Shown here: positions 54,701 to 64,000 of the stretch, piece by piece
How positions within the stretch are numbered: the stretch's first letter is position 1
How the letters are laid out: every line of letters starts with the position of its first letter
Source of the DNA: Cyprinus carpio
Taxonomy: Eukaryota > Chordata > Actinopteri > Cypriniformes > Cyprinidae
Reading direction: 5' to 3'
Length of the DNA stretch: 64,000 nt
NCBI RefSeq assembly: GCF_018340385.1
Contig: NC_056574.1
Coordinates: 20,070,276 to 20,134,275 of the forward strand
Program-made: the position numbers and the translations under genes
The notes under the pieces: generated by a model
Databases searched by the model: none
What the model saw: the letters and a program-made list of their open reading frames with translations, nothing else
Told to the model about the DNA's origin: nothing

Positions 54701-57648
54701 TCACCGTGTAACTCCTCAATGTCATTTACCTCGACACATGTCCTGTGACTCAGAGACCACTTTTTATCAGCAACTACAATCCAAAACAAGTCACACAAGG
54801 TTGTACCAAGTCTGGAATACACAACACAACTTTTAAAACACTGGGCATCATACACTTACTAACTTTATAAACAGTCACAAAGGAAAAACTGGCCATCATG
54901 CACTAAACGACTGAGGATCACACAAAAAACAGACTTTGAAGTCGTTCCAATCTCAACAAACTCACACAGAAATGTGCGCCTTGTTGCAAGGAGACACATG
55001 ACAAGTGAAAGCAATATGTGTTCTAAAACTGTCTGAAACTAAAAATCGGAGTCTGAACCCATCACACACTACACAATTTTCTATGAAATCTGTCAACTCA
55101 AATCTGCAGACTGGCTCTGCAGCTGCAAACTTCTACAGACTGTAAATCAGGGGAAAGTTGTGTTGTGTATTCCAGCCCTTAGAAGTGTGTTTTCTTTAGT
55201 TTTTTTATGCCTGTTGTAGTTAACAGAATGCTAATTCTTGGATAATGTTACCACCAGGCAAAGTGAAAAAATGTGCATCAGATGTTACTGTCTTATTTAA
55301 CAATGTAAATAATGTTTCTGTTACTTCCACTATCACAAATTTCCTGTGATAGTCACAGTGTGACCAGACTAAACCTTTCTTGTGCCAAATTCACAGGCTG
55401 TAATGATGTAATTTGAGGATTAGCTTTTACACACCCGGCCATGATAAGCTTTATTTTCAAAATTATCACACCGAACTACACTTACTCAAAACACTCTGTG
55501 TGGCTTGCCTTAAATTTCTCATGGAAATCCTCTCATGAGGTTAATATGTCAAGTGTGATTTGCACATTCGCATATCAATCCATGACTTGCCAGAGTACTT
55601 TTGTACACGATAATCTGCTAGGACAACCTGTCAATCAAACACGTTCAGAGCCAGGTCATGGTCCCACGAGACCCTTGGTCCCCCAAACCTCAGCTGCCCC
55701 TCTTCACAGACACCTTATCCTACATTAAACATCAAGAGAGTAATCTGGCAAAAAAATGAAAAAGAAATGTGTTTTAGTTTAGTATAATGAAACAAATACT
55801 ACAAATTAAAAATAGTAGCATTCCAGTGTGTATTACTGCTAAAATGTTTTGAAAAATATTTTACTGTAGGAGATAGATGTGCAGTCTGATTGATTGGAAT
55901 ACATTTGACCGAATATACAGGTTCCCCATCTACAAGTTGCGGCGTCAGGGGGAACTAGGCAAGGTGTATTAATGGCAGAATAAAATAGGGGTTTTAATTT
56001 GGATACATGGAAGATGGGATGAATTCTCCTGTACGCCAGAGAAAGTTTGAGGCGGACAGTCACCGGACTAAAGATTTTGGTGACAGTGAATGGACCTATA
56101 AATTCAGGAGCACGTTTACTACAGACGGTGGGGAGAGGAATGTTCTTAGAAGAAAGCCACAGTTTTTGACCAACAACTTGGATGGGAGGCTTCGACCGGT
56201 GGCGATCGGCCTGGGCCTTGGTGCGTGAGCCCACCTGGAGGAGTTTCTGTCTGGCTTTCCTCCAGGTGTGTCGGCAAGACGGGTTCTGTGAAACCAAACA
56301 TCGTAACATGCGCATCAAGTCTCAGTTTGGCCATTACGCTGAGGATATAAACCAGAGGAAAGACTAACACTCGTCTCCAACAAATGACAAAACTCCCTCC
56401 AGAATTTGGAGATGAATTGGGGCCCCATATCAGAAACCACGTCCATCGGGAGGCCATGAATGCCAAAAACATGGTCAATGATCGTAACCGCTGTCTCTCT
56501 GGCAGAAGGTAATTTGGGCAGAGGAATAAAATGGGTTGCCTTTGAGAACCGGTCCACCACGGTCAAAATTACCATGTCACCCTTTGAGGGAGGGAGACCC
56601 ATGATGAAATCTAGTGCAATGTGGGAACAAGGTCTCTAAGGAAACAACAGCAGTCGATTGGGAGTCTTACATATCATACACTGAGCAGGCCGAAAACAAA
56701 AATGACGGCTGTCACGAGCCATAGATGGCCACCAGAACCGTTACCTAACCCAAAAAGTCATGACGTGTGATGTATCTTTACGACAATTTCCAAGTGCCAG
56801 ACATCTTCAGACTCCATCTATCTCTAATTCACACTGCAAGAATGATATAACATCACACCCAAACCAACAACAAAAATCAAACCGAATTCCACATTGGCTT
56901 TGGATAATCACTCTAATGACCAACAAATAAAAACACTAATGACCAACAAAAGTTTATGATTCTTCCATGTTTTGTTCATCTAGATAATATTCACAACATG
57001 TTTTTGAAGCCTATATACACAATTGCCAGGCATTTAAAGTTAGTGTTAAGTTATAAATGAACTACACCACATGACATACAGTAGTCACATGACTTCATCG
57101 TCACCACCATTAATAAAAAAATCTGAAAAAACATTATTGTAATTGTGTTAACCACAAACCTTATTTCAAGCATTTAACCAACAACCCATTTTAAAAACCC
57201 ATTTCAGAATGATGGAACCGGAAATTCAAAAATGCTAACTCATTTCTGGGTTTTAGGCAAAGCAGTCAACCTCTATGATGTGAATTTTTTTACCCTAAAC
57301 CTGTGTGCCGTAACTTTGGTCTGATGATGGGACACAAAGAAAGAGTTGTTCTGTGATGACAGAAGTCCATGACTTTTCATCTCATTTGCTCTAAAAAGTG
57401 ACTGTGTCAACATTTATAAAGCCTGATACTAAAAGTCTATAAATATTCTTTGAGGGCATGCCGCTGTGATACAGGAGACAGCTGTTCTTTATTCAAGAAT
57501 CTGCCATGCCTGAGAAGGGCAGAACATAAAGCTCAGCCAGAATGGCAGATATTTAGCACTGGAAGGCTTAGCATAAGACTATGTGCTAGAAGAGACTATT
57601 TGAGATGAGCTATTCAAATGTCCCAGAGAACATCCTGATAAATCCTAC

Positions 57649-57693
<45 letters not shown>

Positions 57694-60600
57694 TCATCAG
57701 TTATTCATATGACATGTCTTTTATCATCTTAAAGCAATCTCTAACAACACTAAAAACACCCTCCAACCACCCCTGATAGACAAACTCACACAGCTTGTCA
57801 GACACTGGTATTATCGCAGAGCACTGAAGTGTAGCATGCTGTAACATATTGACAGCACAGATATACATCTGTTAATCAAGGAAAAAATTAGTAGAAGAGC
57901 TTTTGGATATGTTTAAGTTGCAGTACTTGCATTCTGCTGTTAATTAACTTTTTGATATAACCTGATAATTTCAAAGATTTTTAAAGGTGTGAATATTTTA
58001 GTTTTGTGAATAATATGAAAACTGCATGCTTAATCATTTGAATGATATATGAAATCTGCCATCCTTGCTTGTTGATACTCAGTTCTAGTCAACCGCTAGT
58101 CACCTGAGCTGTAAATGGCATGTGACTCTTTTCTCTGGAGGGAAACTGATGACAACACTGATTGACTAATGGCATCACAAGAAGACACACAGTCTCAGAA
58201 TCCTGAATTGTGAAGTGAAAGACATAAGACAGGAAAAAATATTAATCCATTCACACTTTAAAGAGACCTCAAAAACAAAATACATACATAATATAAAACA
58301 GATTGCTTGCAAAAATAAAAATAAAAAAGTATTTTGTCAGAATTCATGCCTACTTTTGAAAGAACATGTTACCAGTTCCTCATAAACATAAATTAATTCA
58401 TTAATATTTATCCATAACTTTGCTAATAACTTTTATAAATATCAGTCTTTATCTTAGAATTTAGTTATTAAATTATAATTCTAGTGAAATTATTAAATTA
58501 CCAGTATTATTTATTATTTAGTCTTAAAAAAAATTAAGTAGGAAGGAATATTTGTTCAAAAATTTAAACAACAAAATGATATATTTTATAAGACAATTTA
58601 GACACCATAAAGAACACAGAAAAGGCATGTCATGTCAGCCACTCAAAAAAATATGTACAGTATGCTTGTGTTTGTGTCTGTATGCAAAACACGTGCACAC
58701 ACCTAAACACAAGCTAAACTAGCATGGACCACAATACACACACAGACGGATACTATCCCTTTTCCATCTAGCAGCATTGGCAACTACCCATTGCATCAGA
58801 ACTTTAATCACCAGATCTGCACAGTGGGTTGTTATCAGATTATCAGATAATCCGGTCCACATTGAGAAATCATAACAGCAGAGAGGTGAAGATGCACTAT
58901 GTCAGTTTTTGGCCAGTCCCACTTCAGTCCCACAAGCTCAGTAAACGTGCCACCCACTGCAGTAATGAAGAATGGGAAATGAGGGTGGCAGCTTCACTCA
59001 GGTGCCAAGTTTCCATGCTGGACCACCATGTGTGGTGAAATGGGTTAATCTGAAACAGTCTGACAGGCCAATCTGACCTGTTTACTAGCTGCTGCATTCT
59101 GAGCCCATGACTGCCCTCCGTAGGTAACAAACAGAAATGCATCCCAGGAACTGTCACAATATATCATCTGAATGGGATGAACAATCATGAAGGGATTGTT
59201 GGGATTTTTTTTCTCATATTATGGAAGGGCTGTGATTGCAATTTAATAAGACGGTTTTGGTCCAACATGCCTATTAATGATCTAAGTTTTGCTGATATTT
59301 AAAGAAGAGAAAAAAAACAACATATTTTGAACTGACCAAAAAAGACATAAATAAATTTTATCTTCTTCAACAATAATAAAGGTGTATAAACCATAAATAT
59401 AATGTGTAGATATGTAATAATGTATCTGTTTACAAATTTAATAATAATATACATTTTCTGGTAATTAGATACATAACGCTAAAGCTTTGGGCAGGTCAGC
59501 TAATCTAAAAACATGCCTGTTTTTTTAATGAATCTATAACATTAATGTTGCAAAAAGCAGAGAAATCAATTAATCACAACAAAACTGATGCAACAAACCG
59601 GCTAACAAGACATCATTATAAGGCAGGACTGAGACTAACAAGGCTGATAAAAATAAATAAAATAAATGTAACAAAAATCAGCGATTTCTGCAAAAAATAT
59701 GATGTTAATTCATCAATAATGGTTACTACCAAAAAAAAAAAACATGAAAAAAATTAATAAAAAAGCACCATGCAGATAAAGATTTATTAGTGTTATCACA
59801 GTAAAATAATGTCTTAAAATATATCAGTTTGTGTCTCAACTGACTGTGTCTGTTCTATAATGCAGAGAAAAAAAAGGTTGCATTCAACACAAATGTTACT
59901 TATGATTGTCCTCATTAACTGTACACATTTGATCATACTGCAGATCTTAGCACTCAACTCTTGTGTACATTATAATGCCTGACTTCTGTCTTTACTTTAT
60001 TCATTTATACATTAGGCACACAGTGTGCTATACGCTGTAAAAAATTATTTTTAGAAGTTTAAAAAAACAAAAATTACTGGGGTACATTTAACAAGAAAAT
60101 AAAGTTTTTCAACTTAAAATTTCATGTTTAATTCCCTTGCCATTTCTTTGTAATTATCTGTAAAAATTGCTCCAAAGAAAAAAAAATGAGGGGTATAATG
60201 CTGTCAAGTATTTAATCCATAGATATTAGCATAACAGTCACAGACTCTCTCATTCACACACATACTGAAGCTTCATCTAGAGGGAGCCCTCTCCTGAAAA
60301 ACTGTATACAGTCCCAAAACTTTTATACTGGGTATGAGATATATGCTACAAAAATTATCTGAACAAAAAATGGGAACACAAACCTGAAGCATGATTTTTT
60401 AAACAGCTAATCCTCTCCCATGATTGGTTTATATTTGTTTCAAATCAGAACGCCAAAGACAATAGACATTGTTAATAATTTTTCTAGCACTACATTAATG
60501 CAGATGTAGTGTTTGTGACCTGTTTGTGAAACACCATGTGCACTGATGGATAAAGGTAAAAATAACAGTAAACAAAGTCACTATTTGTCAAGTCACTATT

Positions 60601-62604
60601 AAAAATGTTAAGTTGTTATGCTATTTGTGGCACACGCATCACAGGTGTGTGAGGATGATGCCTACAAAAGTTCAGCGCTCACAATGCTGAGATAAATACA
60701 CCATGTCCATGATCAGATCAATGACTTACACACACAAACGTATGCATTTGTTTACATTTTTATGGTGCTATTCCTACACATATGCTCAAGTATAAGCAAT
60801 GTACAAGTTTTACAAATCACAAATGTGAAAATAATAATAATAAAGGTGATAAAAAGTAACAATGGTCAATGAAAAAGATTTCTTTTGTAATTTCTCCAAC
60901 ATTATGAAGTTAATAAATGTCCTATTAAATAACATTAAAAGACAAAAAATGGCATAACGAAACTGAAGTATCTTAAGGCAAATTGGAACTAGATTTAAAC
61001 ATGAGAAGACAGACTTACTGACTTCAGACTGACGTGCACAAGTTAAATTTAGAAATAATAGTCTTTTATTCAAAAACAACATGCTTTTGATTAAAGTCTG
61101 TCCTACAGCCCTCACAGTACTGATTGAAATCTGTTATAGAAGTTTAGTTGTGTCTGGACATGCATTTGTAAATTGAGTAAATATCCAGTGACCTGCTGTG
61201 ATGTTTTGACTGTCTCTTCGGGTCATGGGACAGCATCACTTCTCTAAGTCTCCTACTCTTCCCAAAAGTCTATTCAAGTCCCGGTCACCAAACTCTAAAT
61301 TTAGCAAGTCACCGGGCAGATTCATACTAAGGTGCACACACTGTTAGCTATTATTATCTTTTAAGGCTATGATATAAATGTGTCATCAGTAAAATATTCA
61401 AAATGCTTCTGTCAATCACATGCAATCATTGACTTCCACATAAATTTGAAGGCTGCTGGCAACCGTAAACTGTGTTAAAAGCATCTCAGAAGGTGACAGA
61501 TTGCCTGTTCACCTTACTTAACATCTACATTTGAGTAATGCCTTTAGATATAAACAAACATAAAAATTCTGCCATACTGCACTTAAAACAGACTAAAATT
61601 GGGATTTTTAAACTAGGGGGCGCAAGGGGGTGCTTAGGCAACCACTGAAAATTTGAGAGAAAAACACTTTTTTTTTTACTAAATGTAATTGTAGGGCTGT
61701 CAAAGTTATTTTGTTAACTTAAGATTTTGACGAAACATGTTTAATTCATTAGCAGAATGTTTGTGGTTTCGAAATACTGGTTGAAATCATTAGATTTAAT
61801 AACTTTGAATCACTATCAACTATTTTATTAATTTAACAGCCTCGATTTTTAATACTAAGGAACAAAAACTCTTTTTACATTACTCTAATAGTGGGTAGAA
61901 GATATACAAAGTAAATATTCTCCAGATATTATTATAATAATTTATTTAATACACTGACAACATCAGTTATTTACAACAGTTATTTAATTTTGGAAAACAA
62001 CATATTGACTATATCAGGCTTAATACTTTCCGTAAAAAAAAATGAGTTTACAAAGTCTTTATGAAAATATAATTAGGTTATGACTTTATGTAATAATCGG
62101 GGATTATTTTGCGAAGGGATCATCATATCTGGGGGTTTTGGCATCAAAAATCCCTGTTGTAAAAGAATATAAAAATACGTTTATTGGTCAACACTTTTTT
62201 TGCTGCGTGCGAACTTGACGTCTCAGTTTTTTGAAGCGACTCTTTCATTTATCGTTTCTCCAAAATTGCCCGTGCCACAAAAACAAAAAAGACAATATGT
62301 TTCTGAAAAAGCTCACGGATACCTGTTCTCTGTGGAATAGCGGGACCACGTAATGTGAACAATAGCCTACTGTATGTAGCCTACTCCATGCTTTTCATTA
62401 ATAACGCTGATCTTTACTTGTTACATACACAGTTTGAGACTTTATATGAATATTACAGTTCACAGTTTCATGTAATGCCTGAAATGACAAAGAAAAATAA
62501 AGAGACATCATGCACAACTCTACAATATTCAAGTCTTACCAGTAAATGAGCGAAAGTCCATCAAAACGCTCGAGCTCTCTTCCCCGGTTGTTCAGATAGG
62601 ACAT
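26659..62604 (-). CDS. stxbp4: stxbp4, syntaxin-binding protein 4-like (two PDZ domains, coiled coil)
   Basis: STXBP4 (Synip) is a PDZ and coiled-coil scaffold that binds syntaxin-4 and affects vesicle fusion. Coding exons, 5' to 3': first exon 62540-62604 or 53442-53512, then 51636-51709, 48603-48698, 46088-46157, 45848-45922, 42209-42288, 40754-40874, 40517-40658, 37604-37710, 37354-37495, about 37154-37219, [gap], 32726-32814, 30611-30707, 29846-29973, 29435-29527, 28476-28541, 28041-28229, 27450-27566, 27174-27223, 26963-27093 and 26659-26720 (stop). PDZ1 spans the 51.6-45.8 kb exons (VIGGVKELTGEEYGVYVKRI, GNLQPGDQILEVNGESLIGV). PDZ2 spans 40.5-37.4 kb (SLGITIGGG, RPGDQLIAINKESLIGVTYE). 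The coiled coil is at 29.5-27.5 kb (QDYEEVIHLLEAEIKDLKNQ). Phases agree throughout except one missing linker exon between 37.1 and 32.8 kb. Oddities: a TG acceptor at 48699, and no WW domain before the stop. About 690 residues or more. Confidence 0.85.
27256..27423. repeat. MITE fragment (gttcaccc family)
   Basis: Contains cagttgatggtagccattg, the near-palindromic ggctaccattaactgtttg, and the end gatgacagaattatcccttt. It lies in an stxbp4 intron. Confidence 0.65.
31203..31411 (+). mobile_element. L2/CR1-like LINE, 3' end only
   Basis: Matches the 3' UTR of the LINE at 8608-10022: ttttcttgtctatcatattc, an internal A run, then cttgtataccgttgttgttc. It ends with atgtaaatgtaaatgt, a short tandem tail. 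It is strongly 5'-truncated and sits in an stxbp4 intron. Confidence 0.8.
32100..32160 (+). repeat. hAT-like transposon end fragment
   Basis: Starts CAGTGGTTCTCAACCAAGGG and continues with a ggggcctca block like the element at 39480. No right end was found nearby. Confidence 0.55.
33102..33310 (-). other. Possible missing stxbp4 linker exon
   Basis: An open minus-strand stretch between the exons at 37.2 and 32.8 kb. One frame reads HETYLSLCESDVSELKLSIM; another, over the first part, reads SAPPVKSTPPEQTPAVRVG, which resembles a PDZ linker. An exon of length 3n+1 is needed here to fix the phase. Neither option is proven. Confidence 0.3.
33372..34378. repeat. MITE (gttcaccc family) split by later insertions
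   Basis: The left arm (33372-33480, with caaatgaagaatatcctagc and atgaaagagaatggggact) and the right arm (34225-34378, with ccccattcacttttattata and tcatggggtgagtatatgat) are inverted relatives. The DNA between them includes the TIR element at 33516-33863. Confidence 0.5.
33516..33863. mobile_element. TIR DNA element (MITE) with GGCCCGTTCACACC ends
   Basis: The left end ggcccgttcacaccaaggac and the right end cttggtgtgaacgggcc are inverted repeats extending about 45 bp, through gataactataaagataacg. It is 348 bp and non-coding. TTAA-like bases flank both ends. Confidence 0.85.
34461..34637. repeat. Short TIR element (MITE)
   Basis: The left block aaaaggtacaaaactgtcac is the imperfect inverse of the right block tttgtaccttgacccagtgacag (read on the other strand). 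Non-coding. Confidence 0.6.
35205..35251. repeat. (A)n(TA)n microsatellite
   Basis: An A run followed by TA repeats in an stxbp4 intron. Confidence 0.9.
35373..35485. repeat. Tandem duplication
   Basis: Two copies of a unit of about 58 bp, attaatatttataatwaggtttttgaacttt and onward, differing at a few positions. Confidence 0.75.
36650..36895. repeat. MITE, family A, partial
   Basis: Contains caattatcaatctatttact, tgcatccttgctgatt and the end ccccaaaaattttaatggta, recognisable but diverged. Confidence 0.55.
38385..38690. repeat. MITE, family A, reverse orientation
   Basis: Carries aattacatttta-like and attcctgttgctacaaagct, then agaaatcattctaatatgct, which is the reverse complement of the copy at 17829. 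Confidence 0.65.
39718..39799. repeat. (TA)n(CA)n microsatellite
   Basis: A TA run of about 50 bp followed by a CA run, directly before the Tc1-like fragment. Confidence 0.95.
39799..40075 (+). mobile_element. Tc1-like transposon, 5' fragment
   Basis: Starts cagttcaggcataacattatg, a Tc1-type inverted-repeat end, and encodes the N-terminal start of a transposase from about 39940 (MGKCEDLSKFVKGQIVMARQ). The frame breaks near 40060. The rest of the element is absent. Confidence 0.75.
41090..41455. repeat. MITE, family A, complete copy
   Basis: Left end taccattcaaaagttttagg and right end caaacttttgaatggtagtg are inverted repeats. Internal marks include caaagaatcctgg and aacattgataataataagga. 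Confidence 0.75.
42625..42660. repeat. (TA)n(GA)n microsatellite
   Basis: TA repeats followed by gagagagagaga in an stxbp4 intron. Confidence 0.85.
44455..44640. repeat. MITE, family A, partial
   Basis: Contains tttattcatcaaagatgcat and gttaccaaagatttctattt. The right half is missing. Confidence 0.6.
45329..45672. repeat. MITE, family A, reverse orientation
   Basis: Left end tactgttcaacgatttgggg and right end ccccaaacttttaaatggta, with the inner mark ttactccagtcttcagtgtc. Confidence 0.75.
46535..47240. repeat. MITE, family A, split by an insertion
   Basis: The left part (46535-46845) runs from accattcaaaagttcag to aacaatatttcacaata. The right part (about 47145-47240) resumes at aaataaatgcagccttgttg and ends ccccaaactgttgaacggta. 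About 300 bp of unrelated DNA separate them. Confidence 0.7.
47770..48120. other. GC-richer block in an stxbp4 intron
   Basis: Clearly less AT-rich than its surroundings, with CpGs (ccgtataagctcccgtatac, cgtcaggggcattaac). Frames are open on both strands for 75-111 codons, but I recognise no protein. It may be a regulatory or conserved non-coding block. Confidence 0.35.
48335..48450. repeat. Interspersed repeat with ccagcat motifs
   Basis: Contains repeated short units such as agaccagcaccaaaccagcat and ctggaccagcatgg, typical of a simple repeat-derived element in fish introns. Confidence 0.5.
49145..49568. repeat. MITE, family A, complete copy
   Basis: Starts cactatcattcaaaagttca and ends aaacatttgaacggtagtgt. 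Internal marks match the other copies. Confidence 0.7.
53200..53620 (-). promoter_or_regulatory. CpG-rich promoter-like region of stxbp4
   Basis: Dense CpG around 53220-53350 and 53500-53580 (for example gcgcctcgcggaggtccgct) in an otherwise AT-rich intron. It surrounds the alternative first exon at 53442-53512. Confidence 0.5.
53442..53512 (-). CDS. stxbp4: Alternative stxbp4 first coding exon (inner promoter)
   Basis: ATG at 53512 opens MRKNLLKKMPTFSVMYKGAV and ends in phase 2 at a good donor (agcag-gtaaaa). Joining to the exon at 51709 restores the frame. There is an in-frame stop upstream of the ATG. The surrounding 53.2-53.6 kb is GC- and CpG-rich, in keeping with a promoter. No homology was recognised for the residues themselves. 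Confidence 0.5.
54812..55175. mobile_element. TIR DNA element (MITE)
   Basis: Left end ctggaatacacaacacaact and right end agttgtgttgtgtattccag are perfect inverted repeats of about 22 bp. It is 364 bp and non-coding. Confidence 0.85.
55839..56660 (-). mobile_element. Ty3/Gypsy retrotransposon, integrase fragment
   Basis: Minus-strand pieces of a pol gene. 56315-56602 encodes an integrase core (VDRFSKATHFIPLPKLPSA, with the first catalytic Asp in VDRFSK, and GLPMDVVSDMGPQF with the second). 55839-56318 encodes the C-terminal part (FIGPFTVTKI, RRIHPIFHVSKLKPL) and the start of a chromodomain-like region. The frame shifts between the pieces, so it is dead. No LTR, protease or reverse transcriptase was found in the window. 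It lies in the stxbp4 5' intron. Confidence 0.8.
57649..57691. repeat. (AAT)n microsatellite
   Basis: About fourteen aat units. Confidence 0.95.
58860..59165. other. GC-richer block in the stxbp4 5' intron
   Basis: A stretch of about 300 bp with more balanced composition (for example gaggtgaagatgcactatgt and gctgctgcattctgagccca). Short frames are open on both strands, but no protein was recognised. Candidate conserved non-coding sequence. Confidence 0.3.
59166..62539. other. Intron or intergenic DNA before the distal stxbp4 exon
   Basis: AT-rich throughout with simple repeats. A weak hAT-end-like sequence (aaactagggggcgcaaggggg) is near 61611. No gene was seen. Confidence 0.4.
62540..62604 (-). 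CDS. stxbp4: Alternative stxbp4 first coding exon (distal promoter)
   Basis: ATG at 62604 opens MSYLNNRGRELERFDG and ends in phase 2 at a good donor (tactg-gtaagac). It also joins in frame to the exon at 51709. DNA to the right (62600-62850) is richer in CpG. It could instead belong to a different minus-strand transcript, but no other minus-strand coding exon lies between it and 53.5 kb. Confidence 0.5.
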
Positions 62605-63335
62605 TGCATCCAACAGAAACGTTAAGTTTAAAAATAGTCTGCTCTGGAAACGGAGTTAAATGCTGCCTCCAAATATTAGCACCAGACACATCACCGCGAT
62701 CTCATGTGATGCTCGTGGTTCGCATCCTCGCTCAAGAGTCAGCGTTCATTCAGCATTAAATCAATGATACAGCAACCGCCAGGCGAGAGAGAGACTCAGC
62801 TATGCCCGTTTCTAATCTGTAAGACACGTGGGTTTCATGCTGACCTGGCCGTCTGTTAGACAAAATCTACATCTTGTCGACAGACCTCTGGTCACATTAC
62901 TTTGACTTTTCCTATAGGTACCATCAACGTCTGTATACAGTTATACTGAGATGTGTGAGTATAAGATTAACTGATTGCCTCTGAAAAACGATGAGATGTC
63001 TACCTAGAGAGCATTTTAGGGGACCATAGGCGTGTTCCTGAGATATGTAGGCTAACTAAAATTTGAGGCATAGAATAATATATAGAGACAATTTTAGTTT
63101 GTATAGCTACGTGTGCAGTCAGACTGAGGTGAAGCCTATGACCACACAGTTTCAGGTAACTGAGATTAATTGTGTGGCTTTTGACCTGTCCTAAGAGATC
63201 TGCTACACTGCAGCCAAAACACCAGGGGAGGTTCCAATTTCCTCACATAGACATTTGTTTGTAACACCAATCTGTCTCTTCATACTGTAAGCTAAATCGA
63301 AAACTGTCTCTACATTTGTTCTTTTAGTGCATAAA

Positions 63336-63599
63336 CCCAGATAGCACAGGTACAGATACACAGATCGCTTCATCAAAGCATCTGTGTACAAACATCTGAT
63401 AGACATCTTTAAGATGTCCGTTTTACATACATTCTAAATCATAAACATCTTAAAGACATTTTCTAAACATCTATTTGACATCTGATAGGAAATGTTCTAA
63501 AGATGTACTGCAGATGAGCAAACTTCTAAAAAATATGTCTTGCAGATGTAAATGCAGACGTCAAATAGACATCTCCATGATGTGCGTGTGCTATCCGGG
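63336..63599. repeat. TIR element filled with a degenerate agacatct repeat
   Basis: Left end cccagatagcaca and right end tgtgctatccggg are inverted repeats with one mismatch. Inside, variants of aacatct or agacatct recur more than ten times. 264 bp and non-coding. Confidence 0.65.
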
Positions 63600-64000
63600 A
63601 GTTGTCGCTCAATGTGATTATTTTAATCACACATTTACCATGATAATCACACTTTCTGGAAAAATACTATAGTTAGGCCTATTGTAGTTATTAATGTAAA
63701 ATCAGAATAAATGAATAAAAGACAGGAGTCATAGTGTAAATAGTGTAAAGAAGCTTGAATAAAGACAGTAATGCATAGATACTTTTTTTTTAGAACATTT
63801 CATTCTGGTAAACTGAAACCTTTGTAAATATAATTAATAATTGATAAAATTCTCCATTTCACTTGAAAGAATGTTCAACATTCCAAATCAACATATTTGC
63901 ATATGGAATTCTGCTCTGTGTTCTTTCTCACATCTATTTGCATACTGAATTCTGACTGGTCTGTCCTTTCTTGTATTTTTTTAACCATGTATAGCAACTT
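63600..64000. other. Right flank, no feature
   Basis: AT-rich DNA without an open frame, RNA gene or recognised repeat. Confidence 0.4.

Noticed and set aside
1..64000. CRISPR arrays, operons, phage or bacterial systems
   Set aside because: The window is vertebrate nuclear DNA; the tandem repeats are microsatellites or transposon parts without spacer structure.

Overview
The window looks like nuclear DNA of a cyprinid-type bony fish (carp/goldfish/barb group). The genes are vertebrate and split by introns. The intergenic DNA is AT-rich, with long (TA)n and (CA)n runs and many fish DNA transposons, SINE and LINE pieces. A multiply broken copy of the essential gene rrn3 points to a lineage with an extra genome duplication, where a second copy carries the function. 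This is my inference; no species marker is present.

Layout. (1) 1-5.0 kb, minus strand: the 5' half of pdxdc1 (13 coding exons; the rest lies left of the window). (2) 6.8-8.0 kb, plus: a complete four-exon mpv17l, divergent from pdxdc1, with a tRNA-derived SINE between them. (3) 8.5-11.8 kb: an LTR retroelement holding an L2/CR1-like LINE fragment. (4) 14.0-14.5 kb, plus: an intact single-exon tmem238-like gene. (5) 16.4-22.0 kb, plus: an rrn3 pseudogene, exon order kept but with several frameshifting deletions and one exon lost. (6) 22.0-26.6 kb: no recognised gene; contains a decayed Tc1-like transposon. (7) 26.7-62.6 kb, minus: stxbp4, about 22 coding exons with two PDZ domains, an EF-hand-like helical region and a coiled coil, no WW domain visible, and two possible first exons (53.5 kb and 62.6 kb). 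(8) 55.6-56.7 kb, minus: a Ty3/Gypsy integrase fragment in the stxbp4 5' intron.

No operon or gene system is evident; these are independent housekeeping-type genes (a PLP enzyme, a membrane protein of the Mpv17 family, a small membrane protein, an RNA polymerase I factor and a syntaxin-binding scaffold). The most notable points are signs of decay in three neighbours: rrn3 is clearly dead, pdxdc1 has a shifted splice acceptor that would cause a frameshift, and one stxbp4 intron ends in TG instead of AG. Exon boundaries were set by eye from homology, splice signals and reading phase, and may be off by a base.
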